A program made the translations under genes and the position numbers. The notes under the pieces were generated by a model. It did no database searches and had not been told where the DNA came from. It saw nothing but the letters and a program-made list of their open reading frames with translations. Shown here piece by piece: positions 7,598-16,073 of a stretch of 43,476 nt of DNA. The DNA is from Acidobacteriaceae bacterium (lineage in GTDB: Bacteria > Acidobacteriota > Terriglobia > Terriglobales > Acidobacteriaceae): NCBI GenBank assembly GCA_003131585.1, contig PKVW01000009.1, positions 1 to 43,476 of the forward strand, in the 5' to 3' direction. How positions within the stretch are numbered: the stretch's first letter is position 1; each line of letters starts with the position of its first letter.

Positions 7598-8774
7598 TCA
7601 CTGGCCACTGGCGACTGACGTCTGGTACCAGTTCCGCCACGCGGCGGAATTGCTGGGCAGGCGTTGCTTGGTGATGTTGGCCAGGGCCTGGAACGCCCAG
7701 GCGTGGGTTTGAGCGTCGAGCGCGGGATCGTCGGAGTAGTCGATCAGTTGCGGCACGGCGATGAGCCGCTGCTCGTGGCTCAACATGCCGGACTCGGCCA
7801 GGCTGCCAGCGGCGCGTTCGCGCACGGTCGCGGAGGGATCATTGCGCATGGCCTCGAGCAAGGGCACGATGGTTGGAGTGGTTCCCACCAAAGCCAGTCC
7901 TTCGACGGCCCAAAGGCGCGCGTCTTCATCCTTAATCCTTGTCCTTGCCGGAGTCTTTGCCGGAATCTTTCAGGTGTGCGGTTAAAAGCTGCACCACACG
8001 ATCGGTCTCAACCCCTCTGTTGCCCAGCAAGCCCAGAGTCCACAAGGCCCAAATTTTTCGCGTGTGATCGGAAGAGTTGGCCTGCTTCGCGAGCGCGTCG
8101 ACGCTCGATTCAGTCTTGGTGAGTCCGTAGGCCGCGAGTTGCACCTCGATGGCGGACGCCCGCACGCTTGGATCATTGGAGTTGAGCGCGACGGTGGTGA
8201 GGTCGCCCAGTTGCGAATCCCAATTGAGCTTGCCCCGCCAGGCAGCGATGCGCGCTTCGATCTGAGCTTCGGTCTGGGCTCCGATCCGGGCTTCGGTCTG
8301 GGCTCCGCTTTGGTTGGCCGCTCCGTCGGAGTGGCTCACCGCACGCTCCAGCAGGATCTCAGCTTGCTTCTGCGGCCTCTGGCGATCCAGATCGCGTTCC
8401 GAAAATAGGGTGGAGGACACGGGAGAAATGGTTTGCGGCGAGAACAGGCCGGTGATTTTTTCCCAAACGGCGACTCTACCTCCGCCGCTGGAGACGAGCC
8501 ACGCGAATCCTATTCCCACCATCATTGCGGCGAGGTGGAGTAAGCGCAGGTTTACCCTCGACCGCCGACCAGGGCCCGAAGCACCAGCAGCGGCGGGTAT
8601 CGGCAAGGTCAATGCGGGCGAGGGCAGAGCATGCGATTTCGCGAGATCGCAGCCCGGCTCGAGCGTGCCGTAGTCCGGCGTCGGCTGCAGGCGCGGGTCC
8701 AAGGAGCGCAAGACCGCGTTGGCGTCTTGCCGCGGGAAGGGCCGTTCCGCCACGTCTGTTCGACATACATCCAT
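7598..8774 (-). pseudogene. Membrane-anchored HEAT-repeat protein, frameshifted
   Basis: One gene appears broken by a one-base shift near 7932. The first frame (8774 to 7932) encodes 280 residues: a cytoplasmic N-terminus, one membrane segment near residue 75-95 (LLHLAAMMVGIGFAWLVSS), a Gln/Thr/Glu/Ala-rich repeat linker, then HEAT-like helices (SVRASAIEVQLAAYG, KIWALWTLGLLGNRG). It stops at once after KDSGKDSGKDKD. The next frame continues directly with IKDEDARLWAVEGLALVG and further HEAT helices (ATVRERAAGSLAESG) to a stop at 7598. The second part has no good start codon of its own. The last residues (SVASGQ) are encoded by a CAGTGGCCAGTGAGCAG repeat. It could be a real decay event, a sequencing error, or frameshifting at the GACTCCGGCAAG repeat. 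The biological role is unknown. Confidence 0.65.
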
Positions 8775-8812
8775 AGGCAGATTTTAAGGACGACCCCGGA
8801 ATAGGGTAAAGT

Positions 8813-8835
8813 TACTTCGGGGACCGGCCGAAGTA
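8813..8835. promoter_or_regulatory. Inverted repeat in divergent intergenic region
   Basis: TACTTCGG (8813-8820) and CCGAAGTA (8828-8835) form perfect 8-bp arms around seven bases, 89 bases before the YncE-like gene and 39 bases before the divergent HEAT gene. It may be an operator or a leader hairpin. Confidence 0.35.
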
Positions 8836-8923
8836 GTATTAGATGCAGGATGGCGGCCAGCGATGGCCCGCAACCGGCATCGGAATGCACGGCTCCGCGG
8901 TCCCGAAAGACACGGAGGAAATT

Positions 8924-9964
8924 ATGAATACGAAAGTAAGCTTCATGCGCCATTGGTTGCCGGCCTCGCTCGCTCTGCTGGTCGCCGCTGCGGCGCTGGC
9001 TGCGGCTGGCCCGGGATATAAGGTTGTGAACACATACAAGGTCGGCGGCGAAGGCGGCTGGGACTATCTGACCGCCGATGCGGCCGCGCGCCGTCTCTAC
9101 ATTTCGCGGGCGACTCACGTCATCGTGCTCGATCTCGATTCCGGCAAGACGGTGGGCGACATCGCCGACACGCCGGGAGTGCATGGCATCGCGCTGGCGC
9201 CGGAGCTGGGGCGCGGCTTCGTCAGCAACGGCCGCGAAGGTACGGTCAGCATCTTCGATCTGAAGACGCTTGCCACCAGCGGCAAAGTGAAGGTGGGCGA
9301 TAATCCGGACGCGATTCTTTACGATCCGGCAACCCAGCGCGTCTTCACGTTCAACGGCCGAAGCCAGGATTCGACGGCGATCGATGCGGTCAAAGGCACG
9401 GTGCTCGGCACGATCAAACTGGACGGCAAGCCCGAATTCGCGGCCAGCGACGGCAAGGGCGGAGTGTTCGTCAACATCGAAGACAAGAGCGAGTTGGTGG
9501 CGATTGACCCGAACAAGTTGGAGGTCAAGTCGAAGTGGCCGCTGGCGCCTTGCGAATCGCCCTCCGGGCTGGCGATGGACCGCAAGCATCGCCGCCTGTT
9601 CGTGGGCTGCGAGAACAAGATGATGGCCGTGGTGAACGCGGATACCGGCAAGGTTCTGGCGACCCCGGCGATCGGCGATGGTGTGGACGCAACCGCTTTC
9701 GACGAAGAAACCGGACTGGCTTTTGCTTCGTGCGGCGAAGGAGTACTGACGGTGGTGCGCGAGGACTCGCCCGACAAATTCAGCGTGGCCGAAAGTGTTC
9801 CGACGCAGCAGGGTGCGCGCACGCTGGCGCTCGACTCCAAGACGCACAACGTATTCGTGGTAACGGCGAAGTTCGGTCCGCCTCCGGCCGCCACGGCGGA
9901 CAATCCGCATCCCCGGCGCACCATCCTGCCCGACAGCTTTGTGGTGCTGGTCGTCGCCAAATGA
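8924..9964 (+). CDS. YncE-like secreted beta-propeller protein
   Basis: The 346-residue protein begins with a signal peptide (SLALLVAAAALAAAG). It continues as a series of propeller blades typical of the YncE/SMP-30-like seven-blade family: GGWDYLTADAAARRLYIS, VIVLDLDSGKTVGDI, GFVSNGREGTVSIFDLKT, VFTFNGRSQDSTAIDAVKG, LFVGCENKMMAVVNADTGKV. Such proteins are periplasmic and bind varied ligands, so the substrate cannot be inferred. The start at 8924 is set by GGAGG five bases upstream and by the signal peptide. Its stop overlaps the next start as ATGA, so it is translationally coupled to the phospholipase-like gene. Confidence 0.88.
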   Translation: MNTKVSFMRHWLPASLALLVAAAALAAAGPGYKVVNTYKVGGEGGWDYLTADAAARRLYISRATHVIVLDLDSGKTVGDIADTPGVHGIALAPELGRGFVSNGREGTVSIFDLKTLATSGKVKVGDNPDAILYDPATQRVFTFNGRSQDSTAIDAVKGTVLGTIKLDGKPEFAASDGKGGVFVNIEDKSELVAIDPNKLEVKSKWPLAPCESPSGLAMDRKHRRLFVGCENKMMAVVNADTGKVLATPAIGDGVDATAFDEETGLAFASCGEGVLTVVREDSPDKFSVAESVPTQQGARTLALDSKTHNVFVVTAKFGPPPAATADNPHPRRTILPDSFVVLVVAK

Positions 9965-11262
9965 AGCGCTTCCTCTATCCCTGGCGGGCTGCGATCCGGC
10001 TTGGGCTGGCGGTTGTGCTGGTGCAGAGCTGCGCGGTGCCGACCTGCGCCGCTTACTCCGTGCTGACCCACGAAGAAATCATCGACCTGGCATGGAAGGA
10101 CAACCTTCAACCCCTGCTCAAGAAGCGCTTCCCCGCCGCCACCGACGACGAGTTGAAGAAGGCCCATGCGTTTGCTTACGGCGGGGCGCTGGTGCAAGAC
10201 ATGGGCTACTACCCGTTTGGCAGCAAATATTTCAGCGACTTAACGCACTACGTCCGCAGCGGCGACTTTGTCGCGAACCTGCTCAAGGAAGCGTCCGACG
10301 TCGACGAATACGCGTTTGCGTTGGGCGCTCTGGCCCACTATTCGGCCGACAACTGCGGACATCCCACCATCAACCAAGTGGTCGCCATCGAATTCCCCAA
10401 ACTCCAGAAGAAGTTTGGGAAAGCGGTGACCTACGCGGACAATCCCAAAGCGCATATCCGCACGGAATTTGGCTTCGACGTAACCCAGGTGGCGAGGAAC
10501 CGCTACACTTCCGACAGCTACCACGACTTCATCGGGTTCGAGATTTCCAAGCCCGTGCTGGAGCGGGCCTTCCTGGATACCTACGACATTCCGCTGAGCG
10601 AAGTAATCCCGAACGAAGACTTGGCCATCGGCACCTTTCGGCGAGCCATTAGCAACGTAGTGCCCGAGATGACTCGCGTGGCGCTGATCGCGCGGCGCAA
10701 AGAAATCGTGGCGGAAACGCCCAATTTCCGGGCGCGCCAGTTCCGTTATTACTTATCGCGCACGAGCTATCAAAAAGAATGGGGCCAGAGCTATCATCGT
10801 CCGGGGTTCGGAACGCGCGTGCTGGCGTTCTTTCTGAGGTTTGTGCCTAAGATCGGACCGTTCAAGGCCCTCGACTTCAAGATTCCTACCAAGCAAACTG
10901 AAGACCTATACATCGCCAGCGTGGACCGCACGGTGGAGAACTACACGAAACTCCTCCACGAGGCTGCCGAAGGAAAAGTACAGCTTGCGAACACCGACTT
11001 CGACACGGGCCACGACACGCGTGCCGGTGAGTACGTCCTGACCGATAAGGCCTATGCGCACCTGCTCGACCAGTTGGCTGGGCACAACTTTGACCAGATC
11101 ACGCCCGAGTTGCGGACCGACATTTTAAGCTTCTACTCCGACCCGAACGCGCCCATCGCGACCAAGAAAAAGCCGGAAGACTGGAAAAAGACGGCGGACG
11201 AGTTGGAAAAGCTGCGCGCGCTGCCCGACACTCCGCCAGGGGGAAGCAAAGCGGCTTCGTAG
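9961..11262 (+). CDS. Zinc-dependent phospholipase C-like protein
   Basis: The 433-residue product carries a signal peptide (AIRLGLAVVLVQSCAVPTCA). A zinc-dependent phospholipase C domain (PF00882 type) follows: YSVLTHEEIIDLAW supplies the N-terminal metal-binding histidine, and the core has GALVQDMGYYPFGS, THYVRSG, ALGALAHYSADNCGHP. Hydrolysis of phospholipids or related phosphodiesters outside the cytoplasm is expected from the family. The C-terminal 200 residues are rich in charged helices and do not match a domain I can name. The ATGA overlap with the preceding propeller gene points to a shared transcript and possibly a shared extracytoplasmic task. Confidence 0.85.
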   Translation: MKRFLYPWRAAIRLGLAVVLVQSCAVPTCAAYSVLTHEEIIDLAWKDNLQPLLKKRFPAATDDELKKAHAFAYGGALVQDMGYYPFGSKYFSDLTHYVRSGDFVANLLKEASDVDEYAFALGALAHYSADNCGHPTINQVVAIEFPKLQKKFGKAVTYADNPKAHIRTEFGFDVTQVARNRYTSDSYHDFIGFEISKPVLERAFLDTYDIPLSEVIPNEDLAIGTFRRAISNVVPEMTRVALIARRKEIVAETPNFRARQFRYYLSRTSYQKEWGQSYHRPGFGTRVLAFFLRFVPKIGPFKALDFKIPTKQTEDLYIASVDRTVENYTKLLHEAAEGKVQLANTDFDTGHDTRAGEYVLTDKAYAHLLDQLAGHNFDQITPELRTDILSFYSDPNAPIATKKKPEDWKKTADELEKLRALPDTPPGGSKAAS

Positions 11263-11350
11263 ATCCCTCCAGGACGCGCGAAGCCGGCTGAATTCTCACG
11301 GGAAGATTCCGCGGCTGCCGGCATTCGGCCCTGAGCGCCTCTTCCTGAAG

Positions 11351-11402
11351 CGTTCGAACGAAACCTAGAACGATACCTCGAACGACCGTTCGGTTGTACA
11401 AT
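11351..11402 (+). promoter_or_regulatory. Candidate promoter-operator with CGAACG repeats
   Basis: The perfect palindrome CGTTCGAACG is at 11351-11360. Two 12-bp tandem units, GAACGAAACCTA and GAACGATACCTC, follow at 11356-11379. The inverted repeat CGAACG-AC-CGTTCG is at 11379-11392, five bases before a -10-like TACAAT (11397-11402). A dimeric repressor bound here would cover the promoter of the reductase gene 100 bases downstream. The regulator is unknown; the TetR gene nearby is a candidate by position only. Confidence 0.4.
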
Positions 11403-11500
11403 TGCCGGCTTCCTGTGTATCATCTCACCACTTTACTGGGCGCGCAGAGTCGGCCCGCACCGGGCGTCTGACTGCTTCGGGGTCTCTGGAGATTGTGAAA

Positions 11501-12268
11501 ATGACGGTGGTGGACGACAGGTTTTTTCAGGCGCGGATCACCCAACGTGTGGACTTCGCGCCCGACCTGTGGATGTTCCGCATCCAGTCGGGCGGCGAGT
11601 TCAACTTTCTTCCGGGGCAGTACGCCACGCTGGGTGTGGAGGACGGCGGCAAGCGCATTGAACGTCCTTATTCGATCGCGTCGGCGCCATCGGAAGACGA
11701 AGTGGAATTCTTCTTCGAGCTGGTGCCCGATGGAGCGCTCACGCCACGGCTTCACAAGCTGCAACCGGGGGACGGATTGCTCATGCGCAAGGCGCCCAAG
11801 GGCCGGTTCACGCTCGAGACCGGAAACGGACGCACGAATCATTTGCTGGTATCCACGGTGACCGGCGTGGCCCCGTTCGTCAGCTTCATACGCACGCTTT
11901 CGAAAGACTGGAAGGAAGGCCGCTTCGATGGCGCACACCGCCTCTACCTGTTGAACGGCGCCAGCCGTCCTTGGGAGTTCGGCTACAAAGAGGAATTGAT
12001 TCGCTTCGCCGGCGAGTTGCCGTGGTTGAAATATGTTCCCACCGTGAGCCGGCCGTGGGATCACGCCGACTGGCCGGGTGAGATCGGACGGGCCGACGAC
12101 ATCCTGCGCAAATATGCCGATCAGTGGGGACTCGATGCGAGCAATACTCATGCCTATCTCTGCGGCCATCCCGACATGATCGCGAACAGCAAGGCGATCC
12201 TGAAGCGGCGCGGCTTCCTCGACAAGGCAGCCATCAAAGAAGAGATTTATTGGGTTCCGGCGAAGTAG
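11501..12268 (+). CDS. Ferredoxin-NADP reductase (Fpr type)
   Basis: The 255-residue cytoplasmic flavoprotein transfers electrons between ferredoxin or flavodoxin and NADP(H). The FAD domain shows FLPGQYATL and the RPYSIASAP flavin motif near residue 56. The NADP domain has VSTVTGVAPFVSFIR (pyrophosphate-binding TGxAPF) and HAYLCGHPDMI. The protein ends in EEIYWVPAK, with an aromatic residue near the C-terminus as in bacterial Fpr proteins. The start at 11501 gives the usual family length; the frame is open 33 codons further upstream but that part is not protein-like. The gene stands alone after a possible operator. Confidence 0.9.
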   Translation: MTVVDDRFFQARITQRVDFAPDLWMFRIQSGGEFNFLPGQYATLGVEDGGKRIERPYSIASAPSEDEVEFFFELVPDGALTPRLHKLQPGDGLLMRKAPKGRFTLETGNGRTNHLLVSTVTGVAPFVSFIRTLSKDWKEGRFDGAHRLYLLNGASRPWEFGYKEELIRFAGELPWLKYVPTVSRPWDHADWPGEIGRADDILRKYADQWGLDASNTHAYLCGHPDMIANSKAILKRRGFLDKAAIKEEIYWVPAK

Positions 12269-12289
12269 TCGAGTCGCCAAGCGACGACA

Positions 12290-12450
12290 TTCATTAGCCC
12301 CGCACGTAAGTGCGGGGAAAGAGAAGTGGGAGAGCACGAGTCCCGTCAGGGACGACACCCGAGCTACGACACAAACTCCTTCAGGGACGGTACGATCCTG
12401 AACGTCCCTTACGTGCCCACGCTCGCGCTTCGGCGCTCCAATAGCAGGAC
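12290..12450. repeat. Intergenic hairpin cluster
   Basis: The perfect hairpin CCCCGCACGTAAGTGCGGGG lies at 12298-12317. It is followed by GTCCCGTCAGGGAC-like and CCTTCAGGGACGG-like hairpins. They match in plan the hairpins at 13687-13706 and those inside the elements at 24231 and 27089. An ORF at 12326-12619 only translates this repeat and is not called. Confidence 0.75.
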
Positions 12451-12561
12451 ATCCTTCCAGCTCTCACGTCGCGAGGCGCTCGCCGTAAATCTGGCGGACC
12501 GCGGGCCAGTCCTCGGATTGCATGGGGATGATTTGGAAATCCATGTCAAGCTCGCGGCGGA

Positions 12562-12885
12562 CTACGTCTCCGCCGGCGCGAAGAACACCAGCACCGCCAA
12601 CTCTTCCTTGATGTCGTAGAAGCGGTGCTCCACTTCCGCCGCCACAAACATCACGCTGCCCGGGGAAACTTCCCGGTCTTCGTTGTCAGCCTTGAAGCGG
12701 GCGCGGCCACGAACCACGTAGTACATTTCGTCCTCGTGATGCGGCCTCTGTGTATCCGTGCCTCCGGCGGGCAGGACGTAGAGCCCGGCGCTCATAGCCG
12801 GCACGCGCAGAAACTCGCGGTACAGTCTACGGTCTTGGGTCAGCCAATGATTGATCTCGGCGAGATTGGCGAAGACGGTCTTCAC
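12562..12885 (-). CDS. Small cupin-domain protein
   Basis: The 107-residue protein is a single cupin barrel. Motif 1 is RPHHEDEMYYVVRGRARF, with metal-binding His-His and Glu residues, and motif 2 is SPGSVMFVAAEVEHRFYD with the final histidine. Single-cupin proteins include dioxygenases, isomerases and sensors, so the reaction cannot be told. Translation begins at GTG (12885) within a GTGA overlap with the end of the TetR gene, so the two are coupled and the cupin may be the regulated product or help the regulator sense its ligand. Confidence 0.85.
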   Translation of the reverse strand: MKTVFANLAEINHWLTQDRRLYREFLRVPAMSAGLYVLPAGGTDTQRPHHEDEMYYVVRGRARFKADNEDREVSPGSVMFVAAEVEHRFYDIKEELAVLVFFAPAET

Positions 12886-13520
12886 GCGAAGATGCCTCCG
12901 AGAATCAGATCGGTGAACTGCGGAACAAGGTTCTGCACCTGTAATTTGCCTTCCGGCTTATACCACTGATAAATCCAGTTGATCATTCCGAGCAGGGCAA
13001 AGGCTGCTGCGCGCGGGCTGACCTTAGCTTTCGTCTGATGCTGAACTTCGTTCTGAACTTTGTTCTGAACTTTTTCTTGCACTTGTTCTTGAACTTCGGC
13101 CATCAGGTTTTCGAGGAAGTGGATGTAGTCCTTCTTGCGGGCGTTGATGCGCTTGCGGAGCGCCGGTGGCAGCGGATGGTTTTCGTGCAGCATCACCGTA
13201 ATCTCGCGATCACGCGGACTGAGCACGACCTCGATGTGCAGCCGGATTAGCGCCCGCAGCCGCTCTTCGGGATCGGCGATGCCACGCACCGGATTGAGCA
13301 CGCGCTCCTGAGTGATCTCCATGGCGTGGTTCATAATCTCGTAGAGGATTTCGTCTTTGCTCTGAAAGTGGTGATAGAGTCCGCCTTTGCTCAGCTTGAG
13401 CGCGGCGGCCACATCGTTCATGGAAGTGGCGTCGTATCCCCGCTGCTGGAACAAGCGCGCGGCAGTACGCAGAATTTCCTGCCGGGAGTCGACCACGGTC
13501 TCGCGGGGCACGGGTGACAT
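12882..13520 (-). CDS. TetR-family transcriptional regulator
   Basis: The 212-residue protein is a TetR-type repressor. The N-terminal helix-turn-helix is textbook: RQEILRTAARLFQQRGYDATSMN, then VAAALKLSKGGLYHHF, QSKDEILYEI. The ligand domain (MLHENHPLPPALRKRINARKKDYIHFLENLM) resembles the KstR2-like group that binds acyl-CoA or hydrophobic ligands, which is inference. An insert of near-perfect four-residue repeats (QEQVQEKVQNKVQNEVQ) near residues 142-160 extends a helix and comes from a 12-bp DNA repeat at about 13040-13090. I start at MSPVPRE (13520); an upstream ATG at 13598 gives an unlikely N-terminus. The downstream cupin gene overlaps its stop. Confidence 0.88.
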   Translation of the reverse strand: MSPVPRETVVDSRQEILRTAARLFQQRGYDATSMNDVAAALKLSKGGLYHHFQSKDEILYEIMNHAMEITQERVLNPVRGIADPEERLRALIRLHIEVVLSPRDREITVMLHENHPLPPALRKRINARKKDYIHFLENLMAEVQEQVQEKVQNKVQNEVQHQTKAKVSPRAAAFALLGMINWIYQWYKPEGKLQVQNLVPQFTDLILGGIFA

Positions 13521-13639
13521 GGTAAACAGTTGCGCGGGGGAATGCCAATTTGCCGCCGCCAGTCTGTAGATGCTCCAAGATAATGTCACCCCACCCAACT
13601 ACTGATATCCGAGTCGAAATTGCGGAGACAAGGGTCGAT

Positions 13640-13745
13640 AGTTGGTGCCGTCCCTACGGGACTCAGTTCCTGTTTTATTGAGCGTACCCCGGACTTACGT
13701 CCGGGGCTATCATATGCCGCCCCTACGGGGCTGGAGTCCAGTGCT
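13640..13745. repeat. Intergenic hairpin cluster
   Basis: It contains CCGTCCCTACGGGAC (about 13651-13665), the hairpin CCCCGGACTTACGTCCGGGG (13687-13706), and GCCCCTACGGGGC (about 13717-13730). The same order of hairpins recurs inside the MITE-like elements at 24231 and 27089, so this looks like a core copy without their terminal repeats. Confidence 0.75.
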
Positions 13746-13772
13746 CTAAGGATTTGTAAACCTGCGCAAATC

Positions 13773-14090
13773 CTAACTCGTCACTGGCTGCTGTGCCGCG
13801 AGCACCGGTCTCAGTTCGGGCTCCGCTGGAATGATGATCCATGCGAGCAGGTAGGTGACGACACCCGGACACACTCCGGTAGCGAGTGCGATGAAGAAGC
13901 AGAGGATGCGCACGAGCGATATGTCGAGATCGAAATACTCAGCCAGCCCGGCACAAAGGCCCGCGATCTTTCTATCGGCGCGGGAGCGCATCAGTTTCTT
14001 CGGCGTGGGCGAAATCCCCACCACGTTGCCGCAGTAGGCGCAAAAGCGGCCGTCCTCAGCGGTGGCCTTGCCGCAAGCGTTGCAGTACAT
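13773..14090 (-). CDS. Zinc-ribbon and PspC-domain membrane protein
   Basis: The 105-residue protein joins an N-terminal double CxxC zinc ribbon (MYCNACGK, then FCAYCGN, residues 1-20) to a PspC domain: RSRADRKIAGLCAGLAEYFDLDISLVRI followed by a membrane segment (LCFFIALATGVCPGVVTYLLAWIIIP). PspC proteins are small inner-membrane proteins linked to envelope stress. No pspA-like gene is adjacent. I start at 14090, where the zinc ribbon begins; 18 further open codons upstream look like leader. Confidence 0.88.
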   Translation of the reverse strand: MYCNACGKATAEDGRFCAYCGNVVGISPTPKKLMRSRADRKIAGLCAGLAEYFDLDISLVRILCFFIALATGVCPGVVTYLLAWIIIPAEPELRPVLAAQQPVTS

Positions 14091-14348
14091 GATTGTGCCT
14101 CCCTTGCTTTGGGATACGAGGATTGCGAGGAAAATGTTCCGCACTCGGCCTCAGGGGCTAAACAGGCCTGCCTTTAATAGGCTTCACGACAGGGCTGAGC
14201 AGGCTCCGCTTCTGCTGCGCCGGCCAACCCAACCATGGCCAAGGGGGGTGCAAACATTTTCACTCTAGCGCTGTCGCTCCTAGCGGGTATACGATCCCAG
14301 CCTAGCGCAGCCTAATCCCCCAACGGCTGACGGAAAAGGAAGCCTGTT

Positions 14349-15755
14349 ATGGAGCGAGTTTTGCAAAGGCGTTATCTCTACCCGAACATATTTGCGGGCG
14401 CAATATCCTCGCTGGCTATGCTGGTGGCGCTCGGTGGTGCGGGCGTAGCGCAGACCGTCGCCTCCGTTTACAGTTTCAAGCATAGGGGATTTTCGGCGAA
14501 CCCATATTACGTGACGCCAGCGCAGGGCCGTGACGCAAGGCTTTACGGAACAACCGAAGGGACCAGTCTTGACTTTGGTTCGATCTTTATAGTCGAGACC
14601 AATGGCGATGGGAGTGTTCTATACAAGTTTGATGGTTCGCAAGGGAAAATTCTCTTCGCCGGGTTGACTCTCGCGAACGATGGAAATTTCTACGGCACCA
14701 CCTATGAAGGCGGTAGTGCAGGCTACGGCGTTTTGTTCAGAATCACACCTGTTGGCGTGTACACCGCCTTGCACAATTTCGGCGGCGGCGGCGATGGCAG
14801 TTACCCATTGGCGCCACCCATCCAAGCCTCGGATGGAGCTCTTTACGGCGCAACGGAAGGAAACAATATCAGCGCCACCGTTTACAAGTACACTCTTTCT
14901 GGAACATTCAGCACGATATATCAGTTCGATGGAACCAGCGGCCAAGGCGAAGTAGGCATGATCCAGGGTGCGGATGGAAACCTGTACGGAACTGCGAGCT
15001 CCGGCGGAGCATACAATTGTGGAACCATCTTCAAAATGACAACGTCAGGGGCACTTCTCCGCTACTACAGCTTTAAATGCGGAACGGAAGGAGCAAATCC
15101 AACTGCAGCACTTGTGCAGGCATCGGACGGAAACTTCTATGGGACCACATCTGGCGGGGGCTATCGGAATTTAGGAACTATTTTTAAGATGGGTCAGCAG
15201 GGTTTAGTTTCGATTCTTTACAGATTCCGTGGACAGCCCTCCGATGGCAGCGGCCCGGGAGTTCTTGTGGAAGGCACGGACGGAAATCTCTACGGGACCA
15301 CCGGGGCGGGCGGGAACGCGGAGGCGGGGACACTGTATCGAGTAACGAAGAGCGGAAGCCATTCGTTGTTGTATAGCTTTGTAGATGTGGTTGGGCAATA
15401 TCCTCTAGGTGGCCTCTTGCAGCATACGAATGGGCAGTTTTACGGCACTGCCTATATGGGCGGTACCGCCGGAGCCGGAAGCGTTTTCAGCCTAGACATG
15501 GGACTCGGCCCGTTCGTCGCCTTCGTGCTCCCAGCCGGGCAGGTCGGTCAGACGGGGCAGATTCTCGGCCAGGGTTTTACCGGGACGACCAGTGTCACTT
15601 TCAACGACGTTGCCGCTATCAGCTTCGAAGTGGTTTCCGACACCTTCCTGACGGCAATCGTCCCGAGTGGCGCAACAACGGGATCGGTGTTAGTAACAAC
15701 ACCCAATGGCACTCTGACGAGCAACAAGAATTTCACAATAATTACTGGACCATAG
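14349..15755 (+). CDS. Secreted GloVer-repeat protein with C-terminal IPT/TIG domain
   Basis: The 468-residue protein is probably exported (hydrophobic segment SSLAMLVALGGAGVAQ near residue 20-35). It is built of tandem units of about 35-45 residues (TIGR03803, named from Gloeobacter and Verrucomicrobium) with the pattern DGNFYGTTxxGG, then GTxFKMTxxGxxxxLYSF. About eight units can be counted between residues 40 and 370. The last 90 residues form an IPT/TIG immunoglobulin-like domain (GQILGQGFTGTTSVTFNDVAA, ending NGTLTSNKNFTI). The role of such repeats is unknown; a surface or secreted carbohydrate- or protein-binding structure is the usual guess. A paralogue lies at 18078-19505 on the other strand. 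Confidence 0.88.
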   Translation: MERVLQRRYLYPNIFAGAISSLAMLVALGGAGVAQTVASVYSFKHRGFSANPYYVTPAQGRDARLYGTTEGTSLDFGSIFIVETNGDGSVLYKFDGSQGKILFAGLTLANDGNFYGTTYEGGSAGYGVLFRITPVGVYTALHNFGGGGDGSYPLAPPIQASDGALYGATEGNNISATVYKYTLSGTFSTIYQFDGTSGQGEVGMIQGADGNLYGTASSGGAYNCGTIFKMTTSGALLRYYSFKCGTEGANPTAALVQASDGNFYGTTSGGGYRNLGTIFKMGQQGLVSILYRFRGQPSDGSGPGVLVEGTDGNLYGTTGAGGNAEAGTLYRVTKSGSHSLLYSFVDVVGQYPLGGLLQHTNGQFYGTAYMGGTAGAGSVFSLDMGLGPFVAFVLPAGQVGQTGQILGQGFTGTTSVTFNDVAAISFEVVSDTFLTAIVPSGATTGSVLVTTPNGTLTSNKNFTIITGP

Positions 15756-16073
15756 ATAGTTCGCCGCCAAGTGTGGACAGCCGAATTGGTAAGCATTCGA
15801 AAGCATGAGCGAATCCTAGCGGGTGGGGCAAGCGCGAACCGCCAGCGCAACCGAAGAAAGGGACAAGAGGAAACCTCCGCCGACTCGAACAGCCACTTTC
15901 CTGGCGACACGGCGCATGTTCGATTTTCCAAGGTTGGAAATTCCGCAACTGTGCTTCTATCTACAAACGGCAAGAACTAAAGACACCTGAGGTCATAACG
16001 GCACAGCTCTTGAGCAGTTGCTGCGGAACGACTCCCGCAGCGGCCAAACTCTCAGTGCCAACCATCCATCCCC
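15756..16073. other. Gap without recognisable features
   Basis: This is the convergent space between the GloVer gene and the PNGase A-like gene. Short frames on both strands lack starts with ribosome sites, and I saw no clear terminator or repeat. Confidence 0.5.

Noticed and set aside
8609-9910. 433-codon minus-strand ORF
   Set aside because: It is a shadow of the YncE-like gene, which has a signal peptide, a ribosome site and blade motifs.
12326-12619. 97-codon plus-strand ORF
   Set aside because: It translates the hairpin repeat cluster and then the antisense of the cupin gene.
14144-14348. Riboswitch-like leader before the first GloVer gene
   Set aside because: Some GC-rich stems can be drawn, but no conserved riboswitch core (GEMM, cobalamin, SAM) could be recognised.
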